Positions 1 through 7,952 of a stretch of DNA of 64,000 nt are shown one piece after another. A program made the translations under genes and the position numbers. Origin of the DNA: Blastocatellia bacterium (lineage in GTDB: Bacteria > Acidobacteriota > Blastocatellia > UBA7656 > JADIYM01). The notes beneath the pieces are model-generated. The model worked only from the letters and a program-made list of their open reading frames with translations. It was not told the origin of the DNA and searched no databases. Numbering within the stretch: the stretch's first letter is position 1; each line of letters starts with the position of its first letter. The stretch lies in the NCBI GenBank assembly GCA_016705245.1, contig JADIYM010000002.1, positions 62,001-126,000 on the forward strand, read 5' to 3'.

Positions 1-19
1 GGGGAGATCTGAGGGAACT

Positions 20-382
20 GTGGAGCGCATACTTCTCAAATCGAAACTGCATCGCGCGGAAGTCACGGATGCGGACCTGCATTACGAGGGATCGGTGACG
101 ATCGACGCGGACCTGATGGTGGCTGCGGACTTCGTCGAGCACGAGCAGGTCCAGATCTACAACGTCACCAACGGAAACCGGTTCACGACGTACACGCTGC
201 GCGGGCCGCGCGGTTCCGGGTGCATCAAGGTGAATGGTGCCGCCGCTCATCTCGTGACGAAGGGCGATCTCGTCATCATCGCATCCTATGCGAACTATCA
301 CGAGTCGGAGATCGACGGCCACGTGCCGACCGTCGTCCTGCTCGGAGAAGAGAACCGGATCAAGCAGTTGGTGACAGAGTAG
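20..382 (+). CDS. panD: Aspartate 1-decarboxylase (PanD)
   Basis: PanD converts L-aspartate to beta-alanine for pantothenate and coenzyme A synthesis in the cytoplasm. The 120-residue length is typical. The proenzyme cleaves itself at a Gly-Ser bond to make the pyruvoyl cofactor; the expected site is seen in HYEGSVTID (Gly24-Ser25). The N-terminal MERILLKSKLHRAEVT and the later NGAAAHLVTKGDLVIIASY are classic family segments. The start is GTG, preceded by a GAGGG ribosome binding site a few bases upstream. No other pantothenate gene is visible, but the window begins here and an upstream partner could lie outside it. The gene ends just before a very long hairpin. Confidence 0.96.
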   Translation: MERILLKSKLHRAEVTDADLHYEGSVTIDADLMVAADFVEHEQVQIYNVTNGNRFTTYTLRGPRGSGCIKVNGAAAHLVTKGDLVIIASYANYHESEIDGHVPTVVLLGEENRIKQLVTE

Positions 383-395
383 ATCAGACACCCTG

Positions 396-497
396 ACTCT
401 TGCGCGAAGCGCCTTGGAGTGCGGCGCGTAGCGCCGCTCTGGATCGACATCCAAAGCGGCGCTACGCGCCGCACTCCAAGGCGCTTCGCGCAAGAGT
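396..497. repeat. 43-bp perfect inverted repeat (long hairpin)
   Basis: Arms 396-438 and 455-497 are exact reverse complements around a 16-base loop. The loop itself contains a small GGAT/ATCC stem. It sits between the ends of two convergent genes, so it can act as a bidirectional terminator, but 43 perfect base pairs is far longer than an ordinary terminator and there is no clear T-tract. It looks like a dispersed palindromic (REP or MITE-like) element; no second copy is seen in this window. Confidence 0.85.
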
Positions 498-514
498 TGA
501 GGCCGTCGAGGCCG

Positions 515-1354
515 TCAGTGTTCCCGCTGACCGGGACGCGGGTTCAAGTACCGCTCGACGATCTGTCGTACCGTTTTGTCCGGATCGTCGACGGCCATCG
601 TCGTGAGCCGCTCGTGAGATCGCGGGTCGCCGATCCGGCACAGGGCACGCGCCGCGGATCGACGCAGGAGGGGATCCGCCGCGTCCAGGGCCGCGATGAG
701 CGCCTCGACCGATCCGCGATCCTTGATTGAGCCGAGCGACACGGCAGCGTAGCTACGAACGAACGTCGCTTCGCCGGATCGTTGAAGCAACGCCACCAGG
801 GGCGCGACGGCGCGCGGATCGCGCAACTTCCCAAACGCCGCCGCCGCAGCACGTCGAACCGAAACTTCCGGATCGTCAAGCAGCGCAACCATCGCCGGGA
901 ACGCCTCTCCATCGCCGCATTCCCCGAGCGCCACGACCGCCCGGGCCCGGCGCCAGGGGCTTGCATCGCGAGTGGCGGCGACAAGCCGTTCGACAGGCGG
1001 CGGAACGAGTCGGCCGAGCGCTGTCGAAGCCGCAGTGCCCGCATTGAAGGGATCCTCGATCGCCTGAATCAGCGAATCGGTCGCTGCCGGATCGCCGATG
1101 CGACCGAGTGCGACGGCGGCCGCGGCACGAGCTGTGTGCTCCGGGTGCGACTCGTCATCCTCCTCGGCTGGACGCCCCAAAAGCGCGCAGAGCGCGGCGA
1201 CGGCCTCCTTCGCCTCAGCCTCTCCGAGCGCGCGAGCAGCATCCCGTCTCACGTAAGGATCCTCGTCAGCGAGTTGTCGAATCAATTCGGCAGTCGTCGG
1301 CTCCATCACAGCGGATGATACGGAAAGGCCCGGCCTTCGGCCAGCAGCACGCAA
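515..1354 (-). CDS. HEAT-repeat protein
   Basis: The 279-residue protein is made of about seven to eight HEAT/PBS-lyase-like repeats of roughly 30 residues, each with a variant of the pattern DPxVRRxAAxALGxxxD (for example DEDPYVRRDAARALGE and DPEVSVRRAAAAAFGK). Such alpha-solenoids are protein-binding scaffolds, and no catalytic residues are visible. A TTG start at 1354 has a perfect AGGAGG eight bases upstream. A later ATG at 1306 (MEPTTAEL) has no clear binding site but begins exactly at the first repeat, so both starts are possible. There is no signal peptide, so it is probably cytoplasmic. The partner is unknown. It is transcribed alone and converges on panD. Confidence 0.85.
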   Translation of the reverse strand: MRAAGRRPGLSVSSAVMEPTTAELIRQLADEDPYVRRDAARALGEAEAKEAVAALCALLGRPAEEDDESHPEHTARAAAAVALGRIGDPAATDSLIQAIEDPFNAGTAASTALGRLVPPPVERLVAATRDASPWRRARAVVALGECGDGEAFPAMVALLDDPEVSVRRAAAAAFGKLRDPRAVAPLVALLQRSGEATFVRSYAAVSLGSIKDRGSVEALIAALDAADPLLRRSAARALCRIGDPRSHERLTTMAVDDPDKTVRQIVERYLNPRPGQREH

Positions 1355-1432
1355 CTTCAGATCCTCCTGACTCGATCATGGGGCAGTCGTCTCGACACCG
1401 GCGCCGCGAGATGGACGCTCAGGAGGTCAACC

Positions 1433-2374
1433 ATGCTAAACCCCATTCAAGCCGGCGGAAGCGGAGCGCCGCCGCCGGAGGCCGGGACGTCCGTCCACAT
1501 CGCGCGACTCGGCGACACGGTCGAGTCGCTGCTCGAACGATTCGGTCTTACCGACGAGTCGTCGCGTCGCGCGTTCCTCGACGCGAATCCACGCCTTGCG
1601 GGCGGCGGACTCGTTCCACCTGGATTCGTCATACGGATACCGGCAACCGCGCAGCCAGGGATCGACAACTCGGCCATTTCGACGGCGTCCATCGAAACGA
1701 CGTGGACGAAGGGCTTTGGTCGAGCGATCGCGGGACAGAACGTCTACAACGAGGAAGTTCGCGCCGCAGTACGCCGATGGCCCGATGCGGACCCGCTTAT
1801 TCTCAAGTCCATCCTCGCGCAGGAAACCGGGTTCGACCGCCGGGTCTTTGCGGCCAATCCGTACGGTTACGCGGGAATCGCCCAGCTCGGTCTCGCCGAA
1901 GCGCGCGAGGCCGGTCTGCGGACCGGGGCATCACGAAACCGTCGCGGCAGCAACCCGCCGGCGTACGACCGGACCCGCGACGAGCGTTTCGATCCGGCAA
2001 AGGCCATCCCGGCAGCTGCCGTCGTACTTCGGAACAAGGAGCTCGCCTTGCAGTCAGGAGTGACGCTGCGCTCGGGTCTGAAACTCCCAGGCTACGAACT
2101 GTACGGCCAGCCCGGAGGAGACGAGCGCTGGCGGTTCGCCGCCGCCGCGTACAACGGCGGTCAGGGCACGATCCTTCGCGCGATGCGCCACGCCTATGGT
2201 GATTCTCCACCGGCTGCGGTTCGTTGGGCCGACCTCGTCAAGTCTCCGACGGGCGATGTGCGCCAGAGCCCGCTCTGGCTGGCGATCGCCGAGGCAGGCA
2301 TGAACCCGCGGGTGAAATTCGCCGAGATCTCACAATACGCGGAGAACGTAGTGGCACGAGCGCGCCAACCGTGA
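1433..2374 (+). CDS. LysM / lytic transglycosylase (SLT) domain protein
   Basis: The N-terminal half (about residues 20-75) resembles a LysM peptidoglycan-binding module (HIARLGDTVESLLERFGL, then VPPGFVIRIP). The C-terminal half is a lysozyme-like transglycosylase fold with the catalytic Glu in SILAQETGFDRR, the SLT motif NPYGYAGIAQL and the late AAYNGGQGTI motif. It would cleave the MurNAc-GlcNAc bond of peptidoglycan to leave 1,6-anhydro ends. No signal peptide is seen at the N terminus, which is odd for a wall enzyme: export may use a non-classical route or the true start may be missed. The ATG start is well supported by AGGAGG at 1420-1425. A strong hairpin follows the stop codon. Confidence 0.85.
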   Translation: MLNPIQAGGSGAPPPEAGTSVHIARLGDTVESLLERFGLTDESSRRAFLDANPRLAGGGLVPPGFVIRIPATAQPGIDNSAISTASIETTWTKGFGRAIAGQNVYNEEVRAAVRRWPDADPLILKSILAQETGFDRRVFAANPYGYAGIAQLGLAEAREAGLRTGASRNRRGSNPPAYDRTRDERFDPAKAIPAAAVVLRNKELALQSGVTLRSGLKLPGYELYGQPGGDERWRFAAAAYNGGQGTILRAMRHAYGDSPPAAVRWADLVKSPTGDVRQSPLWLAIAEAGMNPRVKFAEISQYAENVVARARQP

Positions 2375-2385
2375 TCTGGAAATGT

Positions 2386-2422
2386 GAACGGGCCCGCCGA
2401 GATTTCTCGGGCGGGCCCGTTC
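2386..2422. terminator. Bidirectional terminator hairpin
   Basis: A 13-bp GC-rich perfect stem (2386-2398 with 2410-2422, GAACGGGCCCGCC) lies between the ends of the transglycosylase gene and the convergent secreted-protein gene. The T-rich loop is short and there is no long T-tract. The position suggests termination from both sides. Confidence 0.75.
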
Positions 2423-2445
2423 TCTGACAACACTACGACCTGCGA

Positions 2446-3648
2446 CTATCGCGGCCAGTTGCCCCTGTCGACGACGGTGGCAGTGCCATTGTCCATGACC
2501 ATGACTTCGTCACGCATCGCGGTCCATCGGCGGACGATCGGCTCGGCGCGACCGGCGCGGGTGCGCTCGGCGGCTCGATCCACGGCACGTGCCTGCTGAA
2601 GGACTATGTCGGTCGCACCGGCAAGTCCCTGCGGGTCATCCGTCGTCCGGATGAGCTGCGTGTACAGCTTGGAAGCCGACGCGAGCGAATTGAGCGCGAA
2701 CAGAAGCTCGATCTCATTCTCGCGATAGTTCCTCGCCGTGAACGTAACGGCTCCGGTGAAGCGGTTGTAGCGGACGCCGAGAATGCGGGCGTAGTCTGAC
2801 AGCAGCGTATTCACCTGCCGTTCGATGTTTGCCGCCTCGACCGCCGTGATCGTGCCAGCGCCAATAGAGTTCGAGCGGATGACGACGTCGTTTCCAAGAC
2901 TGTGGACGACGATGTCAGAAAGTCCGCGCCACTCATCCTGCGTGAACGTGACGACGAGCTCGTTCATCCCGCGGACATATCCCTGGCGAGTGCCGTTGAC
3001 GTAGATGTGCATCGTAGCGCCGCGGCGCTGATGCGTTTCATTGAGACGGAACGTGTTGTTGGTCTGCGCGACGATGCGGACAATCATCTGTCCGGCTCGC
3101 GTCGATGCCGTGGCACTGAGGATTCGAACGTTGGACGTCTCAGGCTCGACTTCACCATAGAACTCGTTGTCGAGCACCAGTGTACGGTTAAGCATGAAGT
3201 TCAGCTCTGTCCCGCGACGAAGGTTGTCGACGACAGTCATCCGCTCGCCATTCGGCGTCATCAGGTCGCCGTCCACGGCAATCGAAGCGCCCGTCGGAGA
3301 CGTGAGATTGTCGAGCTGGATCGTGACGCCGCTCGTCGTTCCCCAGGCCTTCGCAGCATTGATCTCGCGGACGCGTCCCGTCAGTGTCGTGCCGGCAGGA
3401 ATAACGGCTGTGTTCGATACGAGTACAGCCGAAGTGACCGTGGCACGTACAGCGTCGCCCTGACGCGCCGAACTCGATTCGATCGCCGTGTCCATACGAA
3501 CGGTGAAGCTCGTCCCTGACGGGATCGAAACTCGACCGCCATTCTGGGCCGAGGACGAAGGCGCCACGAAGCCAAGCGCCAGCGCCAGCCCCACTGCCAG
3601 GACGGCTCCGCGCCGCGCAAAGCTGTGTGTTGAGATTGTTCTATTCAT
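2446..3648 (-). CDS. Secreted protein of unknown function
   Basis: The start at 3648 is chosen for its strong GGAGGTGA site eight bases upstream, and it gives a 400-residue protein with a clear signal peptide (MNRTISTHSFARRGAVLAVG, hydrophobic core, then PSSSAQ). The next 120 residues contain SIPSGTSFTVRMDTAIESSS and VIPAGTTLTGRVREINAA, a beta-rich pattern like that of VirB10/TrbI-type or anti-sigma-anchored secreted domains. The middle is beta-sandwich-like with a repeated outer-surface character, and the C-terminal 100 residues are helical. I do not recognise a catalytic motif. It is probably periplasmic or outer-membrane associated. It is transcribed alone, 256 bases downstream of the next gene's end. 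Confidence 0.7.
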   Translation of the reverse strand: MNRTISTHSFARRGAVLAVGLALALGFVAPSSSAQNGGRVSIPSGTSFTVRMDTAIESSSARQGDAVRATVTSAVLVSNTAVIPAGTTLTGRVREINAAKAWGTTSGVTIQLDNLTSPTGASIAVDGDLMTPNGERMTVVDNLRRGTELNFMLNRTLVLDNEFYGEVEPETSNVRILSATASTRAGQMIVRIVAQTNNTFRLNETHQRRGATMHIYVNGTRQGYVRGMNELVVTFTQDEWRGLSDIVVHSLGNDVVIRSNSIGAGTITAVEAANIERQVNTLLSDYARILGVRYNRFTGAVTFTARNYRENEIELLFALNSLASASKLYTQLIRTTDDPQGLAGATDIVLQQARAVDRAAERTRAGRAEPIVRRWTAMRDEVMVMDNGTATVVDRGNWPR

Positions 3649-3904
3649 GATCGTGTCACCTCCGAAAGTTTCCGGGCACGCTCGATGTCTGATCGAATCG
3701 CGCCGCTCGATTGTTCCACTGCGAACGGCGTGCCAAAGCCGGAATTGTTCCAAAAACTTGAAAAAGGGTGGAAAATCCCTGATTAGTCCGGTACCGGTTG
3801 ATCGCCGTGAATAAGGCTCGCCACCCCATATCGTCGATGGACTGCACGCATGCGGCCCTCAACGGCATCCGGCGGACCGAGATCGGTTACGTCTTCTCGG
3901 CGGA

Positions 3905-6100
3905 CTAAGCGACGCCGGAAGCGACTCCAAAGGCGCGCAATTCGTCGGTCAGATCGACGGGCGCTCCGGTTCGCAGCGCATCGAGCACCGCAAAGCTCGT
4001 CAAGGTCGTCGCTATCTGTGACTCGAGCGATATCGGTGACGGGCCGCCCGTACGAACCGCCTCGATGAAAGATGCAATTTCGGAAGCGTGTCCCTTGTCC
4101 TGGGCTCCGCCCTTGAGCTTCTCCTCGCGTCCGTCTCGAAACACCGAACCGCTCTTGAAGTCGTCGAGGATAGCAGCTGAACCGTCCGCAAATACCTCGC
4201 ACCGCTCCTTGGCGAGCCGCTTGTCTCCTAGTGCGACATAGAGAATCGAGCCAACTGATCCGTCTGACATCTCGAGCGTGATCGCGAGAGTGTCGGCGTC
4301 CGTCTCACGCGCGTTGCCCGACCGGACCGCCGACGCACTGACTCGAACCGGAGTCGCACCAGTCATGAATTGAACGAAGTCGACGAAGTGGCAGCCCTCG
4401 CCGATCATGCGGCCACCGCCTTCGACCGGATCCTGTGTCCAGTGCTCACGCGGAACGAATCCCGCATTCACCCGGAAACTCACCATCATCGGACCAACGC
4501 GCTTCGCAAATCTGTGGTGTATCTGGCGGGCGAGCGGAGCAAATCGGCGATTGAATCCAGTGAGCAGTTGGCGTCCGCTGAGCCTGGCCGCGTCCGCGAC
4601 CTCGCGCAGCCCGTCGCGATCGAGGGCCAGAGGTTTCTCCACGAAGACGGCCTTTCCGGCGCCGAGCGCTCGAGCGGCGAGCGAATGATGCAGATTGTGG
4701 CGCGTAGCAACGAACACACACGAGGTCGAATCGTCGTCGAGAATCTGGTCGATGCCCGACGCCGTGAATGCAAAGTCGAACTTGTCGGCCACTCCGCGAG
4801 CCGTCAAACCAGTGGACGTTGCCACGCCTGTGAGTCGAACGTTGGCGAGGCGCTTGAGCGGGGGAAGAAGGCTCGCCGTCGCAAAATTGCCGGCCCCGAC
4901 GAACGCAACGCCAACATCGCCGGCATGCGGCGCGCGAGTCGCAGCCGAGTGGTCGATGCGTTCCTCGAGCTCGGGCTCACCCGAATATTCGAGCAGAATG
5001 CCGCACGGCGAATCGCCGGACTTTCCAAGAACGACGTCGTACGCCGCAATGGCGTCGGCAAGAGCGAAGCGATGCGTCGTGAGGTGCGCCATCGTGATGC
5101 GCTTCGCCGCGAGAAGCTCGATGAACGACGACATGTTGCGGCCTTCGGTCCAGCGAACGTAGCTGATCGGATAATCGATCCCTCGTTCTTCATAGGAGGG
5201 ATCGTAGCGACCCGGCCCGTACGAACGAGACATCCGGACGTCGAGTTCCTTCTCGTAGTAGGGCGAGCGCGGCACATCCATCGGAACGAGGCCCACAACC
5301 ACGACACGCGCACGCAGTCGCGCGATTCGGCCCGCCAGCTCGATGGGATCGTTCGATTTCGCGCTCGCGGTGATGATGACCGCATCCGCGCCAACTCCAC
5401 CCGTAAACGCGTCGATTCGACGTTCGACATCGTCCTTGCGATGGAGCGCCAGTTCGGCTCCGGACACCGATGCCCGTTCGACGGTCTGTGGATCCAGGTC
5501 GATTCCGACCACGCGACAGCCTGAAGCGTGAAGCAATTGCACCGTGATCTGTCCGATGAGCCCGAGACCAATCACCACGACCGTTTCGCCGAGCCGGGAA
5601 TCGGCCTGACGAACGCCCTGCATTGCGATCGCACCAATCGTCGTGTAGGCCGCGTCATCGACCGACACTCCATCGGGAAGGGGCGTGCAGAGGTTGCGCG
5701 GAACGAAGATGATCTCTGCGTGATTCGCGTATGTCGCTCCGGCACACGCGACGCGATCGCCGACGCGAAGGTCCTTCACGCCTTCGCCGACGGCCGCAAC
5801 GACACCGGCAGCGCTGTAACCGAAAGGCTTGAGCGACTCGAGCCGCGTCCTGACCTTGAGCACGGTCGCGCCCAGGCCTTCCTTTCGGATGTTGTCGATG
5901 ACCTGCTTGACGAGATCAGGTCTCTGCCTCGCCTTGCCGAGCATGGAGCTCTGGCCGACTGAGACCGTCCCCCGTTCGGTGCCTGCACTGATGAGCGAAC
6001 GCGATGTACGCACGAGAACGCCGCCTGGCTTGCAGGCCGGCGGAGGAACGTCGCCGACGCTCACCTCTCCCGACTTGAAGTTCTGGAAAACCTGCTTCAT
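3905..6100 (-). CDS. Bi-domain oxidoreductase (alcohol dehydrogenase-like plus Gfo/Idh/MocA)
   Basis: This 731-residue protein fuses two NAD(P)-dependent enzymes. Residues about 1-370 are a medium-chain dehydrogenase with a Rossmann motif in VVVIGLGLIGQITVQLL. Residues about 395-720 are a Gfo/Idh/MocA oxidoreductase with a second Rossmann motif (VAFVGAGNFATASLLPPL) and the family's VEKPLALD. The same fusion is known from surface-polysaccharide and nucleotide-sugar gene clusters, where it is annotated as a bi-domain-containing oxidoreductase. The substrate is not known. No glycan genes adjoin it here, apart from a glycosyltransferase 57 kb away. It is a cytoplasmic enzyme by sequence, with an ATG start. 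Confidence 0.85.
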   Translation of the reverse strand: MKQVFQNFKSGEVSVGDVPPPACKPGGVLVRTSRSLISAGTERGTVSVGQSSMLGKARQRPDLVKQVIDNIRKEGLGATVLKVRTRLESLKPFGYSAAGVVAAVGEGVKDLRVGDRVACAGATYANHAEIIFVPRNLCTPLPDGVSVDDAAYTTIGAIAMQGVRQADSRLGETVVVIGLGLIGQITVQLLHASGCRVVGIDLDPQTVERASVSGAELALHRKDDVERRIDAFTGGVGADAVIITASAKSNDPIELAGRIARLRARVVVVGLVPMDVPRSPYYEKELDVRMSRSYGPGRYDPSYEERGIDYPISYVRWTEGRNMSSFIELLAAKRITMAHLTTHRFALADAIAAYDVVLGKSGDSPCGILLEYSGEPELEERIDHSAATRAPHAGDVGVAFVGAGNFATASLLPPLKRLANVRLTGVATSTGLTARGVADKFDFAFTASGIDQILDDDSTSCVFVATRHNLHHSLAARALGAGKAVFVEKPLALDRDGLREVADAARLSGRQLLTGFNRRFAPLARQIHHRFAKRVGPMMVSFRVNAGFVPREHWTQDPVEGGGRMIGEGCHFVDFVQFMTGATPVRVSASAVRSGNARETDADTLAITLEMSDGSVGSILYVALGDKRLAKERCEVFADGSAAILDDFKSGSVFRDGREEKLKGGAQDKGHASEIASFIEAVRTGGPSPISLESQIATTLTSFAVLDALRTGAPVDLTDELRAFGVASGVA

Positions 6101-6142
6101 CGGGCCAGGGACCGGATTCGGGGCATCGAGAGGATCACGATC

Positions 6143-7144
6143 CTACGAACCCGGCACGTATTTGGCGCGATGATCGTGACGAAACGCCTGCAGAACCTTG
6201 TGCACCTGTCGCGGCTTCAGCGTGCCACCGAGCGTCTCGGCAATGGTCTGGTGAAGGCCCTTGTCCGGCGGAGACGTCGCCTCGAGATAATTCATGTAGA
6301 GACGGACGATCTCTTTTCGCTGATCCGGATCCGGGTCCGGGACTGATTCGAACGCTCTCGGGTCGTCGTGAAGCACGTCAATCCAGCGAAGAACCTGCCA
6401 TCGGTTTGCATATCCGAGCGATTCGGCAAGATGCTGAGGCAGTGCGTCCAGTGCGTGCTCTCTGGCCTGAATCGACTGCCAGTAGGTTCGTTCGATCTCG
6501 AAGAGCTGCTGCCGCGAAAGTCTGGGAGTCGGGCTGGCCGCCTCCTGCTTTCGCGCCCAGTCGCGCACCGCGAGGATGACTTCCTTGATTGGAACATTCA
6601 GTTGGGCCGCGATGGACCGTCGGCGACCTCCAGCCGGCCGATCGTGCGACTCGACCATGTCCCGGTAGAGAACCGCCGCTTTCTCGCGAAGCTCGGGAGT
6701 CAGATGTGCCTGCTTCGCCGAGACTTCCTGGATGACCTCGGCGACCATCCATCGCCGAACCCAGAGCTTCTCGGCAATCGATGCGTGCATGTCGCGAAGC
6801 GACTCCGTGCCGTTGCTGCTGGCGGACTCGAAGGCCTCGGTAATCTGCAGTCGAAGCTCGTCGGTCAGGTCGATCGGCTTTGGCGGCCGGGGCCCCTTCT
6901 TGACCTTCTTGACGAGGACTGGAGTGCGTGGCCGGGCCGCCTCGGCAACCGCGGACTGGGGTCGAGCCTTTCGGACTTCGATCGCTGCCGGCCTGGCGGG
7001 CTTACCGCCGGACGCGGGCACGACCGCGGGATCTGCAACGCCCATCTTCTTCGAACACTTCGAGCAATAAAGCGCGGTGCGGTTCGGGGTGAAGAAGGTG
7101 ACGTTGCAGAGATCACACGACTTTCGAAACTTCATTCCGGCCAT
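6143..7144 (-). CDS. Zinc-ribbon protein with helical repeats, possible regulator
   Basis: About 333 residues. The N terminus is a CxxC...CxxC zinc ribbon (KSCDLCNVTF, then YCSKCSKKMG), followed by a basic, alanine/proline-rich linker and then three or more helical segments with W, R and K-rich recognition-like helices (LWVRRWMVAEVIQEV, NVPIKEVILAVRDWARK, YANRWQVLRWIDVL). These look like tandem helix-turn-helix-type units, so a nucleic-acid-binding role is plausible but unproven. The start at 7144 (or 7135, MKFRKS) is chosen because a good promoter lies just upstream at 7155-7182; longer readings would place that promoter inside the gene. Transcription may begin almost at the start codon. Confidence 0.6.
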   Translation of the reverse strand: MAGMKFRKSCDLCNVTFFTPNRTALYCSKCSKKMGVADPAVVPASGGKPARPAAIEVRKARPQSAVAEAARPRTPVLVKKVKKGPRPPKPIDLTDELRLQITEAFESASSNGTESLRDMHASIAEKLWVRRWMVAEVIQEVSAKQAHLTPELREKAAVLYRDMVESHDRPAGGRRRSIAAQLNVPIKEVILAVRDWARKQEAASPTPRLSRQQLFEIERTYWQSIQAREHALDALPQHLAESLGYANRWQVLRWIDVLHDDPRAFESVPDPDPDQRKEIVRLYMNYLEATSPPDKGLHQTIAETLGGTLKPRQVHKVLQAFRHDHRAKYVPGS

Positions 7145-7154
7145 GGCGGTGAAT

Positions 7155-7182
7155 ACTGTATCGGTCGTCTTTGCTCTGTCAA
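7155..7182 (-). promoter_or_regulatory. Sigma70-type promoter of the zinc-ribbon gene
   Basis: A perfect -35 box TTGACA (7177-7182) and a -10 box TACAGT (7155-7160) are separated by 16 bases on the minus strand. The predicted transcript would start at or a few bases before the ATG at 7144, suggesting a leaderless or very short-leader mRNA. Confidence 0.6.
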
Positions 7183-7220
7183 GGAATGCCATCTGCGACC
7201 ATTGAGAGGTTTGCGGTTCG

Positions 7221-7952
7221 TTACGGTCTGGTCGACCGCTGGCCCGGACGCCGGGCTGGATCGCGCGCGGCTTCCAGGCCGGCCAGCCCATCCGGATCAT
7301 CTGGAAAAGCCAGCAGAAGCTGCTGAAAGAGGGACTTCGCGCGCGAATACTCTCGACGCTCGAGCGCCTTGCGACCGCTCGAGAGCAGCCGCTCGCGAAT
7401 GCGCAGTCGGAGGGCGACGGCCTCGCGATCCGTCGCGTCGATGGCCAGAATGGCATCGGCGAAATACAGGGCGCTTCCGAGATAGGGCTCGACGAACAAC
7501 CCACGATCGTAAGCAGCCTCGCCGAGTCGTCGGAATTCCTCGATCTGCTCACGGGGAGTGCGCGCCACGCTCCCTTGCGGCGCGACCGGCTTCAATGCGA
7601 ACTGGAGCGGTCCGTCGCGGTCGACATCCACTGTGACGTCCTCGTCGATCGCGACGAACCCATCCTTGGCGATTCGGACTCGGTGGATTCCCACGCGGAC
7701 GCCGTCGAGCTTGACGGGTGCAGGCCCGAGCAGCGCCCCGTCGAATTGGACGGTCGCCCCCGTTGGCGTCGTGACGATGACCACGCCGTCGGTTGTCACC
7801 GGCGGCGCGGTGAAGAGAGTCCACACGGCAGCGGTCAGGCCGAGGAGGAGACCGATCGCCCCGAGCGCGTAAGGCCAGAGGCGACGGCGGGCCGGGCGGG
7901 CCAGGTCGACCGGATCAGTCTCAGGACGGTCGTGTGGCGTCCGGCTCGTCAT
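7221..7952 (-). CDS. PEGA-domain membrane protein with TPR-like C terminus
   Basis: 243 residues. An N-terminal basic cytoplasmic stretch is followed by one membrane helix (YALGAIGLLLGLTAAVWTLF), then a PEGA domain at about residues 55-115 (VVIVTTPTGATVQFDGALL, VGIHRVRIAKDGFV) and a helical C terminus with two TPR-like units. The topology suggests a cytoplasmic N terminus with the sensor-like part outside the membrane. The ATG at 7952 lies 32 bases inside the 3' end of the preceding kinase-like gene, implying translational coupling. In many acidobacterial and myxobacterial receptor kinases, kinase, membrane helix and PEGA/TPR parts are one chain; here they appear split. Confidence 0.75.
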   Translation of the reverse strand: MTSRTPHDRPETDPVDLARPARRRLWPYALGAIGLLLGLTAAVWTLFTAPPVTTDGVVIVTTPTGATVQFDGALLGPAPVKLDGVRVGIHRVRIAKDGFVAIDEDVTVDVDRDGPLQFALKPVAPQGSVARTPREQIEEFRRLGEAAYDRGLFVEPYLGSALYFADAILAIDATDREAVALRLRIRERLLSSGRKALERREYSRAKSLFQQLLLAFPDDPDGLAGLEAARDPARRPGQRSTRP

